Translations under genes and position numbers: made by a program
Source: Mucidula mucida
Taxonomy: Eukaryota; Basidiomycota; Agaricomycetes; Agaricales; Physalacriaceae
Length of the DNA: 30,400 nucleotides
Reading direction: 5' to 3'
Assembly: GCA_015501055.1 (NCBI GenBank)
Contig: JADNYV010000419.1
Span: forward strand, 1-30,400
Part shown: positions 10,533 through 19,661 of the stretch, piece after piece
Layout of the letters: each line of letters starts with the position of its first letter
How positions within the stretch are numbered: the stretch's first letter is position 1
The notes under the pieces: generated by a model
What the model was told of the DNA's origin: nothing
Databases searched by the model: none
The model's input: the letters and a program-made list of their open reading frames with translations, nothing else

Positions 10533-10836
10533 TATTGCAACTTATAGTTGTCAGACGACGTGGGGGAACAGGACGACATATATTGGTGCATAATCGAGGT
10601 ATTTAAACGAAAAACGGACATGTATCTAAGTGAGAGAACAACGGAAAGTAAGTAAGTAAATGTAACTAAACGGAGAGAGAATACTAAGTAACGATGGAGT
10701 CGGATGCTTGGATTGAGTTGTTCTGAGTCTGTAGAATTGTGTCGTCTGTCGGAGACGATGGTAGCGAGTCGGTGGAAATGGATGCGGGTCGGTAAACATA
10801 AGTGCGGGTCCGTCGTGACCGGCTTGTATTCCAACA
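10533..10836 (-). repeat. Copia 5' LTR
   Basis: A 304-bp partner of the 3' LTR at 2460-2763. Immediately inside it, the minus strand reads GGTTATGGGCCCCGG, which occupies the primer-binding-site position; I do not assign the tRNA. The target duplication TTGCA follows at 10837-10841. Confidence 0.9.
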
Positions 10837-10841
10837 TTGCA

Positions 10842-10931
10842 CTCCCAGACACTCCATTGCCTTCAATCCCTTTCGCAATTGAGGCTCTCTCACGGCCACC
10901 TGCACTGCCGCCCGTTCATTGCAACCCTTGA
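10842..10931 (+). pseudogene. End of gypsy integrase, P1 right arm, beyond copia
   Basis: Continues the fragment interrupted at 2459: PDTPLPSIPFAIEAL, then a proline-rich tail ending VHCNP*. It shares the variant CTGCCGCCC (Leu-Pro-Pro) with the P1 left arm, where both P2 arms have CCGCCGCCC. Confidence 0.75.
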
Positions 10932-11068
10932 ACACACTTTGAGACCGCCCTGCCAATAACTACCCAAAGTGGGTGCGTCTCTAAGCCACCAACCCGTTAC
11001 CAGCCCCAATCTTAGATCCCAATCCCACACTTTACGACTTGCTCCTCTTGTCCTTAAAGGGGGGATGG

Positions 11069-11358
11069 TGTGAAGGTCACCCATTCCGGATTGGGTAATC
11101 ACCTCCTCAAACCACTCAACTCACTTCCTCACCCCTACATAGCCTCAACTCCTCGTCTTACCTATATATTACTTAGTCTTACCTATGTCTTACTTAGTCT
11201 CAGACTCCAATCCACCCGCTACTCGATACTTTACTATAAAGCCTAAATTCTTGTACTACTACAACTTGTCGAATCAATGCTATTGACTTAGCTAGTCTTT
11301 TACCAAAAACTCATCATCTATCTAACTAAGTTAGAGGGTCCTTACCTTGACCCTCACA
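11069..11358 (+). repeat. Ty3/gypsy 3' LTR, copy 2 (P1 right arm)
   Basis: Mirror of 833-1122 and the same 290 bp, preceded on the plus strand by the purine tract AAAGGGGGGATGG. It retains CGTAAAGTG (as the complement) where the other copies have CATAAAGTG, a CpG-type difference just outside the LTR. Confidence 0.75.
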
Positions 11359-11581
11359 TCTCGGTCACGGTTTGGATAACATTGTGTACTGTATTTACGT
11401 CGCACTGGATGTAGATATCGTTGAAGAAGCAAAATCAGACATATTTCATGGCATGCAACTGCACCCTGCGACCCTAATACGCCGCTCGGAGTTGCAGAGT
11501 TGAAGCGCTTACTCATCTCGTCAATGTACCAATTATTGATTCGTAGAAACTAATAGTAGTAAGTCACCGAAAGTACCATAC

Positions 11582-12577
11582 CTAACCGACCACTTTGCGA
11601 ACCATGCGTCTAATCCTTTGCACGAGCATATCGCAAACTCGATAACGACAGATCCAGCGCAGCATCTTCCTTGTAATCGGTTCCGGCGGTATGCGTAGAT
11701 GCGCCCATTTCCGAACGAAGTCGGGCGAAAGTTCAGACCAGTAGTCATATTCTTGGTACTCGGAGTTCCGTGGAATCGCATACAACATGTTCTCGTCAAG
11801 GCCTGAGACGTGCTGCTCAAAGAACTGCAAAGCCTGTTCCGCTGTAAAACGCGCGCGAACATCCCAGGTGACCATGCCGTCCATTAGAGGCGCCAACATA
11901 GGCGCAATGGGAGTCAAGTGCTGTCGAAGGTAAGGTCCAAATCACCAAATCACTAAGATTGGCACTTACTTGAAAGAAAGTGCTGAACATCGTTCCTAAG
12001 CACCCCACATCGAATGCGAAGGGTTCGTACTCAAACTCACCTTGCCTTAAATCCGGAGGAGCGTCAAGTGAGGCGAAGAAGCCACCCTTTCTTGGCAAGC
12101 GACAGGACGCGCGCGGTGTAGATGCAGGCAACATCAAGGCCAGATCGAAATCGAATAAGGCGTACTTCATTCGGCCATCCTTTCGCAAGGCTGATCGTAG
12201 CGGGTGGCCACCATTCAGGCTATCAAGCCTGAAGTGGTTGAGCATTATATTACGTGGCGCAATGTCCTATGGGTAGCTTTGGTTTAGTGTATGACAGCAT
12301 AGCTACGGAATGCACTTACTCGATGCACGATGCCGGAGCCGTGCAAGAACGCCAACCCCGACAATAGAGAGTGTATCATGGAAAGAATTTCTTTAACACT
12401 CTTAAACCATGGAGTTAGAGTGTGATCGCCCCATCTGATTAGCGTCAGAAAGTGCTGGTGTCAAACGTATAGTTTGATGTACTCACCGAGGTGTGACCAC
12501 AAGCCAGTGCCCTGCAAATGGAAGGATTTCCAGGATTGGCAGAATCCCGGGAATGTTCTTGTCGGGTCTTTCATTCT
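11582..12577 (-). pseudogene. Kinase-like gene K, copy 2, 5'-truncated (P1 right arm)
   Basis: Minus-strand copy of gene K. It begins abruptly at 12577 within the codons for QNERPDKN and runs through the HRD-type catalytic loop, the DFG-equivalent and the C-terminal lobe to the normal stop (VRKVVG*). The ATP-binding N-lobe (VAMKLVQ lysine) is missing and replaced by segment X. The remaining exons match the intact copies at nucleotide level, and splice sites are retained. It cannot be a functional kinase without the N-lobe. Confidence 0.8.
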
Positions 12578-13101
12578 GTTCCCCGACCGGTTCAGAACCT
12601 CTTCAAGCCTCGTCCCATAGTAATCATTATACACTATATGATCTCGACCTTCAAACGAATTCCATAGGGTGGGGGTCTGCCATGCGAGCGCTCTCCAATG
12701 CCTACACACTTGGCCAAGAAGCCATGGCATTTGAGGCTCGGCCTCGAAGATACTGAACGGCTTCTCAAAAGACAATGAGAAGATGTAGAGAAGGATCTCG
12801 GGGGGCAGAGACTCAACGGGAGAATTGAGCATTGCGTGGGCATTTAGCACGCGTTTAGCTTGAGCAAGGTGTTGTTCGGCTGCCTGCAAACTCTGACGCA
12901 GGCGAGCAACTCGAGCCTCGACGTCATAGAGCTCGACACGCACTGCAACGGTGAATATTTTAGCTGGGGGAGAGCAGCGCTGATTTCTTCACGCGAAGTG
13001 TGACTATCAAAGAAAGGTTGGAACGGCGAAGGCGCGATGTATAGGCAGGATTGAAGGGTGGTCGCAGCGTAGCCACAATCAGGACAAGAAACACCTAACA
13101 A
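12578..13101 (-). CDS. F-box protein, N-terminal part, truncated at the X boundary
   Basis: Minus-strand gene. From ATG 13101 it encodes SCPDCGYAATTL (a CxxC-like opening), then PSPFQPFFDSHTS. A 50-nt intron (12943-12992, with AGCTAAAAT before the acceptor) follows. Exon 2 gives LRVELYDVEARVARLRQSL (coiled coil), then the F-box: SPVESLPPEILLYIFSL through GQVCRHWRALAWQTPTLWNSF. F-box proteins normally recruit substrates to SCF ubiquitin ligases through Skp1; that role is from family knowledge. The frame crosses 12578 into antisense kinase sequence, so the C-terminal substrate-binding part is lost. The start codon is likely but unproven. Confidence 0.65.
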
Positions 13102-13662
13102 TGAGTATCAGAATTGACGGAGTCGGAGGTTGTGGATTAGAAAATTCCCGACCTGCTATAGACATTGGAAGGTGCAAGTCAAGAACCAAGCCGCCGGTGG
13201 CTGTACACCAATGTCACTCTCCCAAATACGTCCGTCCAAGGCGATTCGATGTTCCCTCTTTCCTCGCTACATCCCCTAGCCACACCTAAGAAGAACCTGC
13301 TTGAGCTGCTTAAGACTGAGTCGCCAAATACTGGACCAAAATCTCGAAAACACATCTGCCGATCCGTCAAAGTACCGTCATGGAAGGTGCGTGGTCCAAC
13401 AATTTGACAGCTCATATCAACGCGTATATCAGATGAGGCCAGCTTCTCAAGCTGTGGGTAGGACAGGTGCAAATGAGGCGATGAAGAGTTTTCACTCGCC
13501 CATCGCGTTGGATCCGGACGCGCGCCAATCTACTCTACAACGCATGTGGTGCCTAATCTCGAAATGGCGTGCCAGTGTCATGGCTCTCTAGAACGACTAC
13601 GAAGCTATCTCTATCCAAGTCCGTGTTACTCTCGCATCCCAGATTTGTCGACTTTTACGAAC
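12578..13662. repeat. Segment X, left copy (GTTC...GAAC ends)
   Basis: A 1085-bp segment starting GTTC and ending GAAC. Its left neighbour is the truncated kinase fragment and its right neighbour is the P2 left arm. The other copy (25783-26856) has the same plus-strand orientation, although its neighbours are exchanged and inverted. Both junction types share the bases GAAC. The left half holds an F-box gene; the right half (13102-13662) has open stretches on both strands that I could not resolve into a gene. Confidence 0.8.
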
Positions 13663-13991
13663 TTGTACCCTCAGGTTCTCAATATTTGCAAAATCACTGG
13701 CGCAGATCCCATAGAATGGCAGGAAGAGGCTGACCTCCGGTGGATACGAGCTACAGAGATCTAGTATGCCTCTCGCCGACGGGACCATTGTTGAGCTCAC
13801 GAAACTGGTTGCCACAATTCCAAGCGCACGCCTACACATCTATATCCCGGTACGCTTCACAGCAACTGATTTCTTTGTCTAGATCACGATGCCACGCGAA
13901 AAGATATTTGGTACTCTCCGCTGTACGCACAAACGCTTACACAACGTTCTGCCGTTGAAGGGGAAGGACAAGAGTTATTTGAACACAGATT
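13102..13991. other. Unresolved stretch: right half of X and outer edge of P2 left arm
   Basis: About 900 bp without a gene I can name. On the plus strand, PSRRWLYTNVTLPNTS (about 13180-13230) and IVELTKLVATIPSARLHIYIP (13787-13849) look protein-like and recall leucine-rich ends of fungal F-box proteins. On the minus strand, 13472-13179 is open for 97 codons (LSYPQLEKLASSDIRVD). The frames are interrupted by stops, and the X/arm junction at 13659-13662 falls between them. It may be a broken second F-box or LRR-type gene running left to right. Confidence 0.35.
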
Positions 13992-15064
13992 TTGCTCAGC
14001 CATTGCTGCGGCATTGCGTATGAGCTCAAATCGTTGTGGCCTAGAGCCTCATTCGATGCGACTCCTCACGGCCTGATAACAGCCCTCGGTGCCAACTGGA
14101 CCGTGGACAGGATGAGGTGTCCTTCACCCGAGCTCATCGAGACCATGCAGAACAAGATTCAAGATTGGGTAATGTATGTTAGTTTGTATGATGACTTGTA
14201 GACGCCCGCCAATGCACGACTATTTTTGGAAGTCCACAGATGTATAGAGTCTTTGTCGGGGGGCTAGTGCACGATACCAACACGATACGCATATGCTTTT
14301 TGAGTTCACAGGAAATTCAAGTGTGACTGAGGCACTCACTCGACGTGGCTTTTTCGACCACGAACGCGACTGGGAGGTGTGTGAGCACAAAATAGGCATA
14401 ATCTTGGTGGTATTTGTATGCCTCACTCATTCGGGTTCCGAGGCTACTCATGCTCTTGGCAATCTCTGCACTGGATCAATTTCTCTTGCAATGCACTTTT
14501 CGAGTGCCATACACGAAAGTAGGAAGTACGTCCTTCCTGAAGCTACTCCACGAGCTTACTCGCCCAGATACTTGGGCCTCAGAAGCAGAGATAGGAGCGG
14601 TATTGTATGAGGGCGCCTTTGGTCCTTTAAAGGGACCCACTGAATCAGGAAGGCTTGCCGACTGAATTGTTCGGGCTCCTTCGTTTGAGGATGCAACTCT
14701 ATCTCGAACTGATTTGGTTAGCTCGATTGCACGCAGCATCAGTGCAAGCAGGCCATTCAAGTCTAAGGTGAGTATTGCTTCAAGTGCGTTATTTTGGTCA
14801 TAGATCAGATCAAGTGATTCCATTCGAGGGAGATGGCGAATGGAGTTATGGTCTGTAGAACATATGAACATACCAATGGACTAACGCGCGAAGGCTCTCT
14901 GTCCCCCCGGAAATCCCCATAGCTGTACGAAGTCGGAACCCCATTCTTGATGTTCCCCAAGACGCGTGCTGCATTTTTGTTTGCAACTCAGGTTTGATAG
15001 ATCTTTGCCTGAAATTGCTGTGTTGATAACATGAATAGAATGTCTAGATGTCCATTATGACTAG
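13992..15064 (+). CDS. Spliced gene of unknown function, P2 left arm
   Basis: Exon blocks fit together in phase. 13992-14168 encodes AYELKSLWPRASFDATPHGL and SPELIETMQNKIQDW. The next block contains NARLFLEVHRCIESLSG and SSVTEALTRRGFFDHERDWE. Intron 14379-14442. LLMLLAISALDQFLLQ and KLLHELTRPDTWASEAEIGA follow, then intron 14600-14648, EGLPTELFGLLRLRMQLYLE, intron 14768-14808, intron 14851-14893, and LSVPPEIPIAVRSRNPILDV. The end is at 15026 by read-through or 15064 if a last intron is used. The first splice is uncertain because the apparent intron (14169-14201) is only 33 nt. A six-G run at about 14259-14264 shifts the frame here; the mirror copy has five. I do not recognise the family. The sequence looks mainly helical and soluble. 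The true start may lie upstream, where MPREKIFGTLRCTHKRLH is open near 13889. Confidence 0.5.
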
Positions 15065-15682
15065 TTTAAAGCGTCCAGTGTGCGTAGGGACTCACAATTC
15101 GGAGGTACCTGGGCGTCTACGACGATTATAGGGATTGCTTCTCGGCAGCAGACCCTCGTTTTGCTATCACAGCATCTTCCTGTGACTCGGAAATGCTGTC
15201 AAAAGAACCACGCAGCCGTTACCCGCTGCCACTGGCATACAGGCTCGATGACTAGGCATCTCAATGACGCCAGAAACGGCACAAGGCAATTGTATACTGT
15301 GTTCAACATCGCACAGCTTCCTACCTGCAGCTTGTCTTGCTTTTCATTGATATTCGGTGTGCAGGCCGAACTGCCGGAAGGGCTTGAAAGGCGGCCGTGT
15401 TGGTGGCCTGCCCAGCTTTTGTCTTCTGGCAGCGAGAGCTCTGGAAGCAACAGGCACTTATTCTGTCACCGCACCTCTTGTGCCTCTCACGATACTGCTC
15501 GAGTCATATTCCTACGTCTTAAGATGGAAATTGTGCCCCCATATGGTTATTCTCCATTAATCGTTCCACAGCCTTACTGTGGGTCCATCGGGAATAGCGC
15601 CATCGCCCCGTTCATCCTGAGAGGTATAAATACTTTTCCAATCCTCCCTTTTCTACCCAACCTCTTCCTTCACGCCTTCACG
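15065..15682. other. Upstream region of the 192-codon gene
   Basis: About 600 bp with no firm gene. One 49-codon open patch (about 15105-15254; YLGVYDDYRDCFSAADPRF) looks protein-like and could be a last exon of the preceding gene. The 231-codon frame beginning at 15080 runs across the TATA box and into the next gene's first exon, so I do not accept it. The 3' part is the promoter and leader described next. Confidence 0.4.
15625..15632 (+). promoter_or_regulatory. TATA box of the 192-codon gene
   Basis: TATAAATA lies 58 bp upstream of ATG 15683 and is followed by a pyrimidine-rich leader (CCTCCCTTTTCTACCC). Both are usual for expressed fungal genes. The mirror image is at 23816-23823. Confidence 0.6.
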
Positions 15683-16490
15683 ATGAACACAACTGTTACT
15701 TACCCGGCCAATCAACCTGTTCAAGTTTTCCAAGTAGGTTCCATGAGACTCTTTCAAGTCTCTGCGCGTAGCTGATAAAAACTTTCAGCCAGGGCAGGCG
15801 GTCATCCTCCAAGTTGATGCCTACACTGAGGACGACGTACCCATCCCGAAGAATACGCCCGTAACTATACACACTTCGTCGTCGTACAAGATCGATAGGA
15901 GGACTAGTGTAAGCTTTAATGCCTTTTGAGGCGAACGATGATCGCCTACTGATTTGGATACACGTACTTGCAGAGTGCCACTGGGAATCCAAAACCCAGC
16001 GAAGTTGAATATCACTTCACTGTTTCTGTCATTGTCGACAAAGAGGAACTTCGACCACCTGCCAGCGATCTCATCAACGACGTCCTGCTCAGGCCAAAGT
16101 TGGGAGGTAACCGCGTCGTGAAAAAGTTGGTGGTACGTTTTGTCAATAGCCGACCACGCGTACAACAACTCATAACAGAAATTTAAAGCCCGGCAATAGT
16201 TACGCCTTTTTGAAAAGTGGCGTCCAATATCGCCTGCGCGATAATAAGATCGGAACATATTTACATAAGGAACTCCTCAACCCTGGACAAGAAATCAAGA
16301 TCGTCGGTGGCCCAGTGTCAAAGGCAGTGCGTAAAAGGAAAGCGGTCCTTTCATGTTGACTGACATTATCTCTCACCAGGGAGATCCTCCAACAAACAGG
16401 GACTACCACTACGCCCCCGTGAGCTGGACCAAGCATGTCGTTCCCGCTCGAGGAAAGCCCCTTGTCCATTCAGCCTTCCGGGCAGCCTAG
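15683..16490 (+). CDS. 192-codon protein of unknown function, five exons, P2 left arm
   Basis: Exons 15683-15733, 15789-15908, 15974-16132, 16189-16326 and 16380-16490 (17, 40, 53, 46 and 36 codons plus stop). All four introns (55, 65, 56 and 53 nt) are phase 0 with GT-AG ends. The protein starts MNTTVTYPANQPVQVFQ, continues PGQAVILQVDAYTEDDVPIP, NPKPSEVEYHFTVSVIVDKE, PGNSYAFLKSGVQYRLRDNK and NPGQEIKIVGGPVSKA, and ends GKPLVHSAFRAA*. There is no signal peptide and no membrane segment. Alternating hydrophobic stretches suggest a mostly beta fold. I do not recognise the family. The uniform intron phase, TATA box and single clean frame make this the best-supported host gene model in the window. 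Its 3' end faces the kinase gene, 0.6 kb away. Confidence 0.72.
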
Positions 16491-17084
16491 TAGCGCGCAG
16501 GCGCTGGATATGCATGAACTGTTGCATCTTGTGTCTTAAGTCTTGAACTGTATTTGTACCATTAGTGAGATGTAAATACAATGAACAAAGATGCCTAATC
16601 TTCATATGGCGGTCCGGAAAGGCAGGGATGATTTCGGCCACCCACGTCGTACCGTCGACGTCAATCTTGTAGCAATAACTCCTTAACTGAGCCGGGGCTT
16701 TCAGACGCAGAATACCGCGAGAGGTTGTCCCATTATGTATATTTCGGGCAGATTGAAAACTGGTCCCCTCAGGGTGATACGCCTCGTAGCGAGTGGTTTC
16801 TGCGACAGGCGTGGCATGGCCCGAATAGAGTCAACATTGTTACCTCAGTTTAGTCAGATTTCCACTAGTATAAGAGACACTGCGAGGCCACAGAGTCACT
16901 ACAGTACGTTCTCTCGACTCAAAGAGCCCAGCGGTACTAGCACTGGCAGCGAATAATCTGCGGCGGCACTTGCCGGCAGTGCACAGCCACTCTTGTAACG
17001 TGATCTCATGTTTGGCCACTTTCTTTGTACCTACGACACCACCATGGAAAAACGCGACTTGAAGGTGCGTAAAACAGAAAATAG
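16491..17084. other. Ambiguous stretch between the 192-codon gene and the kinase
   Basis: Both strands carry open, protein-like runs. On the minus strand are DVDGTTWVAEIIPAFPDRHM (about 16665-16606) and KHEITLQEWLCTAGKCRRR (about 17025-16965), with a possible 44-nt intron near 16800-16845. On the plus strand, NNLRRHLPAVHSHSC (about 16954-16998) could join the kinase N-terminus across an intron ending at 17084. I cannot decide which strand is coding. Relative to the mirror copy there are two single-base length differences in runs of G or C. Confidence 0.35.
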
Positions 17085-18553
17085 ACTTACCTCGCTGAAG
17101 GCTCCCAGATCGACTTTTCTCTCGATGTATACATTCGCCCTGGGACCCCGGAATTTAATCTCCTGGAGCGCATGAGGTTCTGGGAAGACTCTGCGCGACC
17201 TTGGCTGCTGGAACGCGGATACACGCTCTATGATCATTTCTGCTTGAATGAGACGCTGACCACTTTTGCCGAGTGCGGCCCTTATCTTCCAAATTCGAGC
17301 CCGTTGGGCGGCCAATTTCCGTATGCATTTCACGATGAGTGGTATGCATCATTCGAAGAGGATACAAGACAGATTCCTTACTCAGCTTATGCTTGGGTAA
17401 GAACATTGCTAATAGAGCATATGGGAATGAAATGACAGTCTCATACCACAGGGTCACGTCGTTTTCGCGCAGGACAAGGAACATCGCCATGTTGCAATGA
17501 AGCTCGTTCAACGGGAGAGCGAAGAGTCTCGGGTTATGCACTTCCTCTTCAAAGCCCAGAATGAAAGACCCGACAAGAACATTCCCGGGATTCTGCCAAT
17601 CCTGGAAATCCTTCCATTTGCAGGGCACTGGCTTGTGGTCACACCTCGGTGAGTACATCAAACTATACGTTTGACACCAGCACTTTCTGACGCTAATCAG
17701 ATGGGGCGATCACACTCTAACTCCATGGTTTAAGAGTGTTAAAGAAATTCTTTCCATGATACACTCTCTATTGTCGGGGTTGGCGTTCTTGCACGGCTCC
17801 GGCATCGTGCATCGAGTAAGTGCATTCCGTAGCTATGCTGTCATACACTAAACCAAAGCTACCCATAGGACATTGCGCCACGTAATATAATGCTCAACCA
17901 CTTCAGGCTTGATAGCCTGAATGGTGGCCACCCGCTACGATCAGCCTTGCGAAAGGATGGCCGAATGAAGTACGCCTTATTCGATTTCGATCTGGCCTTG
18001 ATGTTGCCTGCATCTACACCGCGCGCGTCCTGTCGCTTGCCAAGAAAGGGTGGCTTCTTCGCCTCACTTGACGCTCCTCCGGATTTAAGGCAAGGTGAGT
18101 TTGAGTACGAACCCTTCGCATTCGATGTGGGGTGCTTAGGAACGATGTTCAGCACTTTCTTTCAAGTAAGTGCCAATCTTAGTGATTTGGTGATTTGGAC
18201 CTTACCTTCGACAGCACTTGACTCCCATTGCGCCTATGTTGGCGCCTCTAATGGACGGCATGGTCACCTGGGATGTTCGCGCGCGTTTTACAGCGGAACA
18301 GGCTTTGCAGTTCTTTGAGCAGCACGTCTCAGGCCTTGACGAGAACATGTTGTATGCGATTCCACGGAACTCCGAGTACCAAGAATATGACTACTGGTCT
18401 GAACTTTCGCCCGACTTCGTTCGGAAATGGGCGCATCTACGCATACCGCCGGAACCGATTACAAGGAAGATGCTGCGCTGGATCTGTCGTTATCGAGTTT
18501 GCGATATGCTCGTGCAAAGGATTAGACGCATGGTTCGCAAAGTGGTCGGTTAG
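17085..18553 (+). CDS. Kinase-like protein K, intact copy, P2 left arm
   Basis: Exons 17085-17396, 17452-17648, 17701-17815, 17869-18165 and 18215-18553 give 419 residues in one consistent frame; introns are 49-55 nt. In order: N-terminal segment DFSLDVYIRPGTPEFNLLER, MRFWEDSARPWLLERGY; nucleotide-binding lobe VVFAQDKEHRHVAMKLVQ (VAxK lysine); PGILPILEILPFAGHWLVV (hinge region); catalytic loop GIVHRDIAPRNIMLN (HRDxxxxN); metal-binding DFG equivalent ALFDFDLAL (DFD); EPFAFDVGCLG of the F-helix; and a C-lobe ending VRKVVG. This pattern is that of an agaricomycete-expanded family of kinase-like proteins. Catalytic Lys, Asp and Asn are present, so activity is possible, though substrates are unknown. 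The exact start is not resolved: 17084 looks like an acceptor, so at least one short 5' exon probably lies upstream. Confidence 0.78.
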
Positions 18554-18776
18554 GTATGGTACTTTCGGTGACTTACTACTATTAGTTTCTACGAATCAAT
18601 AATTGGTACATTGACGAGATGAGTAAGCGCTTCAACTCTGCAACTCCGAGCGGCGTATTAGGGTCGCAGGGTGCAGTTGCATGCCATGAAATATGTCTGA
18701 TTTTGCTTCTTCAACGATATCTACATCCAGTGCGACGTAAATACAGTACACAATGTTATCCAAACCGTGACCGAGA
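18554..18776 (+). other. Kinase 3' flank up to the gypsy LTR
   Basis: About 220 bp between the kinase stop and the LTR edge. I see no gene. The short open frame starting at 18619 is repeated in all four copies only because the block is duplicated, and it ends inside the LTR. Confidence 0.5.
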
Positions 18777-19066
18777 TGTGAGGGTCAAGGTAAGGACCCT
18801 CTAACTTAGTTAGATAGATGATGAGTTTTTGGTAAAAGACTAGCTAAGTCAATAGCATTGATTCGACAAGTTGTAGTAGTACAAGAATTTAGGCTTTATA
18901 GTAAAGTATCGAGTAGCGGGTGGATTGGAGTCTGAGACTAAGTAAGACATAGGTAAGACTAAGTAATATATAGGTAAGACGAGGAGTTGAGGCTATGTAG
19001 GGGTGAGGAAGTGAGTTGAGTGGTTTGAGGAGGTGATTACCCAATCCGGAATGGGTGACCTTCACA
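18777..19066 (-). repeat. Ty3/gypsy 3' LTR, copy 3 (P2 left arm)
   Basis: 290 bp with TGTGAGGGTCA and TGACCTTCACA termini and an adjacent purine tract. It has GTATCGAGTAG where copy 1 has GTATTGAGTAG, another CpG-to-TpG difference. Confidence 0.75.
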
Positions 19067-19203
19067 CCATCCCCCCTTTAAGGACAAGAGGAGCAAGTCA
19101 TAAAGTGTGGGATTGGGATCTAAGATTGGGGCTGGTAACGGGTTGGTGGCTTAGAGACGCACCCACTTTGGGTAGTTATTGGCAGGGCGGTCTCAAAGTG
19201 TGT

Positions 19204-19661
19204 TCAAGGGTTGCAATGAACGGGCGGCGGTGCAGGTGGCCGTGAGAGAGCCTCAATTGCGAAAGGGAGTGAAGGCAATGGAGTGTCTGGGAGTGCAATG
19301 TATGGTAGGGGTTTGATTAGGGGAGAGAAGTGTTTTGCGAGGACTGAGGAGTGAGGGCGCAGTGATTTTGGATGTTGATGATGGAATTTTTTGATGATAT
19401 CGTCCGCCATTGTTGGGATGTCTGACAAAGGTGTCCAAGCGCTTTCCTCGATGGGGAGTCCTTGCCAACATACAAAGTATTCAAAGTGATGCCTGATTTT
19501 GTGCGACTCTGTAATTGAATGGATCCATGGAGGCAGTCCGTCAATTGTGAATGGTTCTAGATCAGTGTGAGGATGGAATTTAGAGGGATCATGGTATTTC
19601 TCAAGGAGAGTGATGTTGAAAATGGGGTGGAGACGGGATAGGTAGGATGAGAGGTCCAAAT
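19204..19661 (-). pseudogene. Ty3/gypsy integrase chromodomain, P2 left arm
   Basis: Open minus-strand frame: LSRLHPIFNITLLEKYHDP, then the chromodomain HFEYFVCWQGLPIEESAWTP with MADDIIKKFHHQHP, and a Pro-rich end VHCNP*. It is uninterrupted here, unlike the P1 left arm where a MITE has landed. It begins at the palindrome spacer, so only the extreme C-terminus of integrase is present. Confidence 0.78.

Larger units (their letters stand above)
2460..10836 (-). mobile_element. Ty1/copia LTR retrotransposon, degenerate, with nested DNA transposon
   Basis: An 8.38-kb element on the minus strand, or about 5.5 kb without the nested insertion. In order: 5' LTR 10533-10836, gag with zinc knuckle, protease, integrase, reverse transcriptase, RNase H, a purine tract (TTGAGGGGGAG on the minus strand) and 3' LTR 2460-2763. 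The integrase-before-RT order defines Ty1/copia. Lesions are a frameshift near 10170, an in-frame stop at 9950-9952, a frameshift near 8645, the DNA transposon at 5387-8249, and a frameshift between 3271 and 3214. It cannot be autonomous. It is inserted in the gypsy integrase of palindrome P1, so it is younger than that palindrome. Confidence 0.93.
13663..19661. repeat. Left arm of palindrome P2 (about 6.0 kb)
   Basis: Inverted copy of 19790-25782. Positions pair with a nearly constant coordinate sum (39445-39451). The slow drift comes from a few single-base indels. Apart from these and a few substitutions the arms look identical over about 6 kb. Confidence 0.92.

Noticed and set aside
15080..15775. 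231-codon open frame on the plus strand
   Set aside because: It crosses the TATA box and leader, then enters exon 1 and intron 1 of the 192-codon gene in the same frame. The internal ATG at 15683 fits a spliced gene far better.
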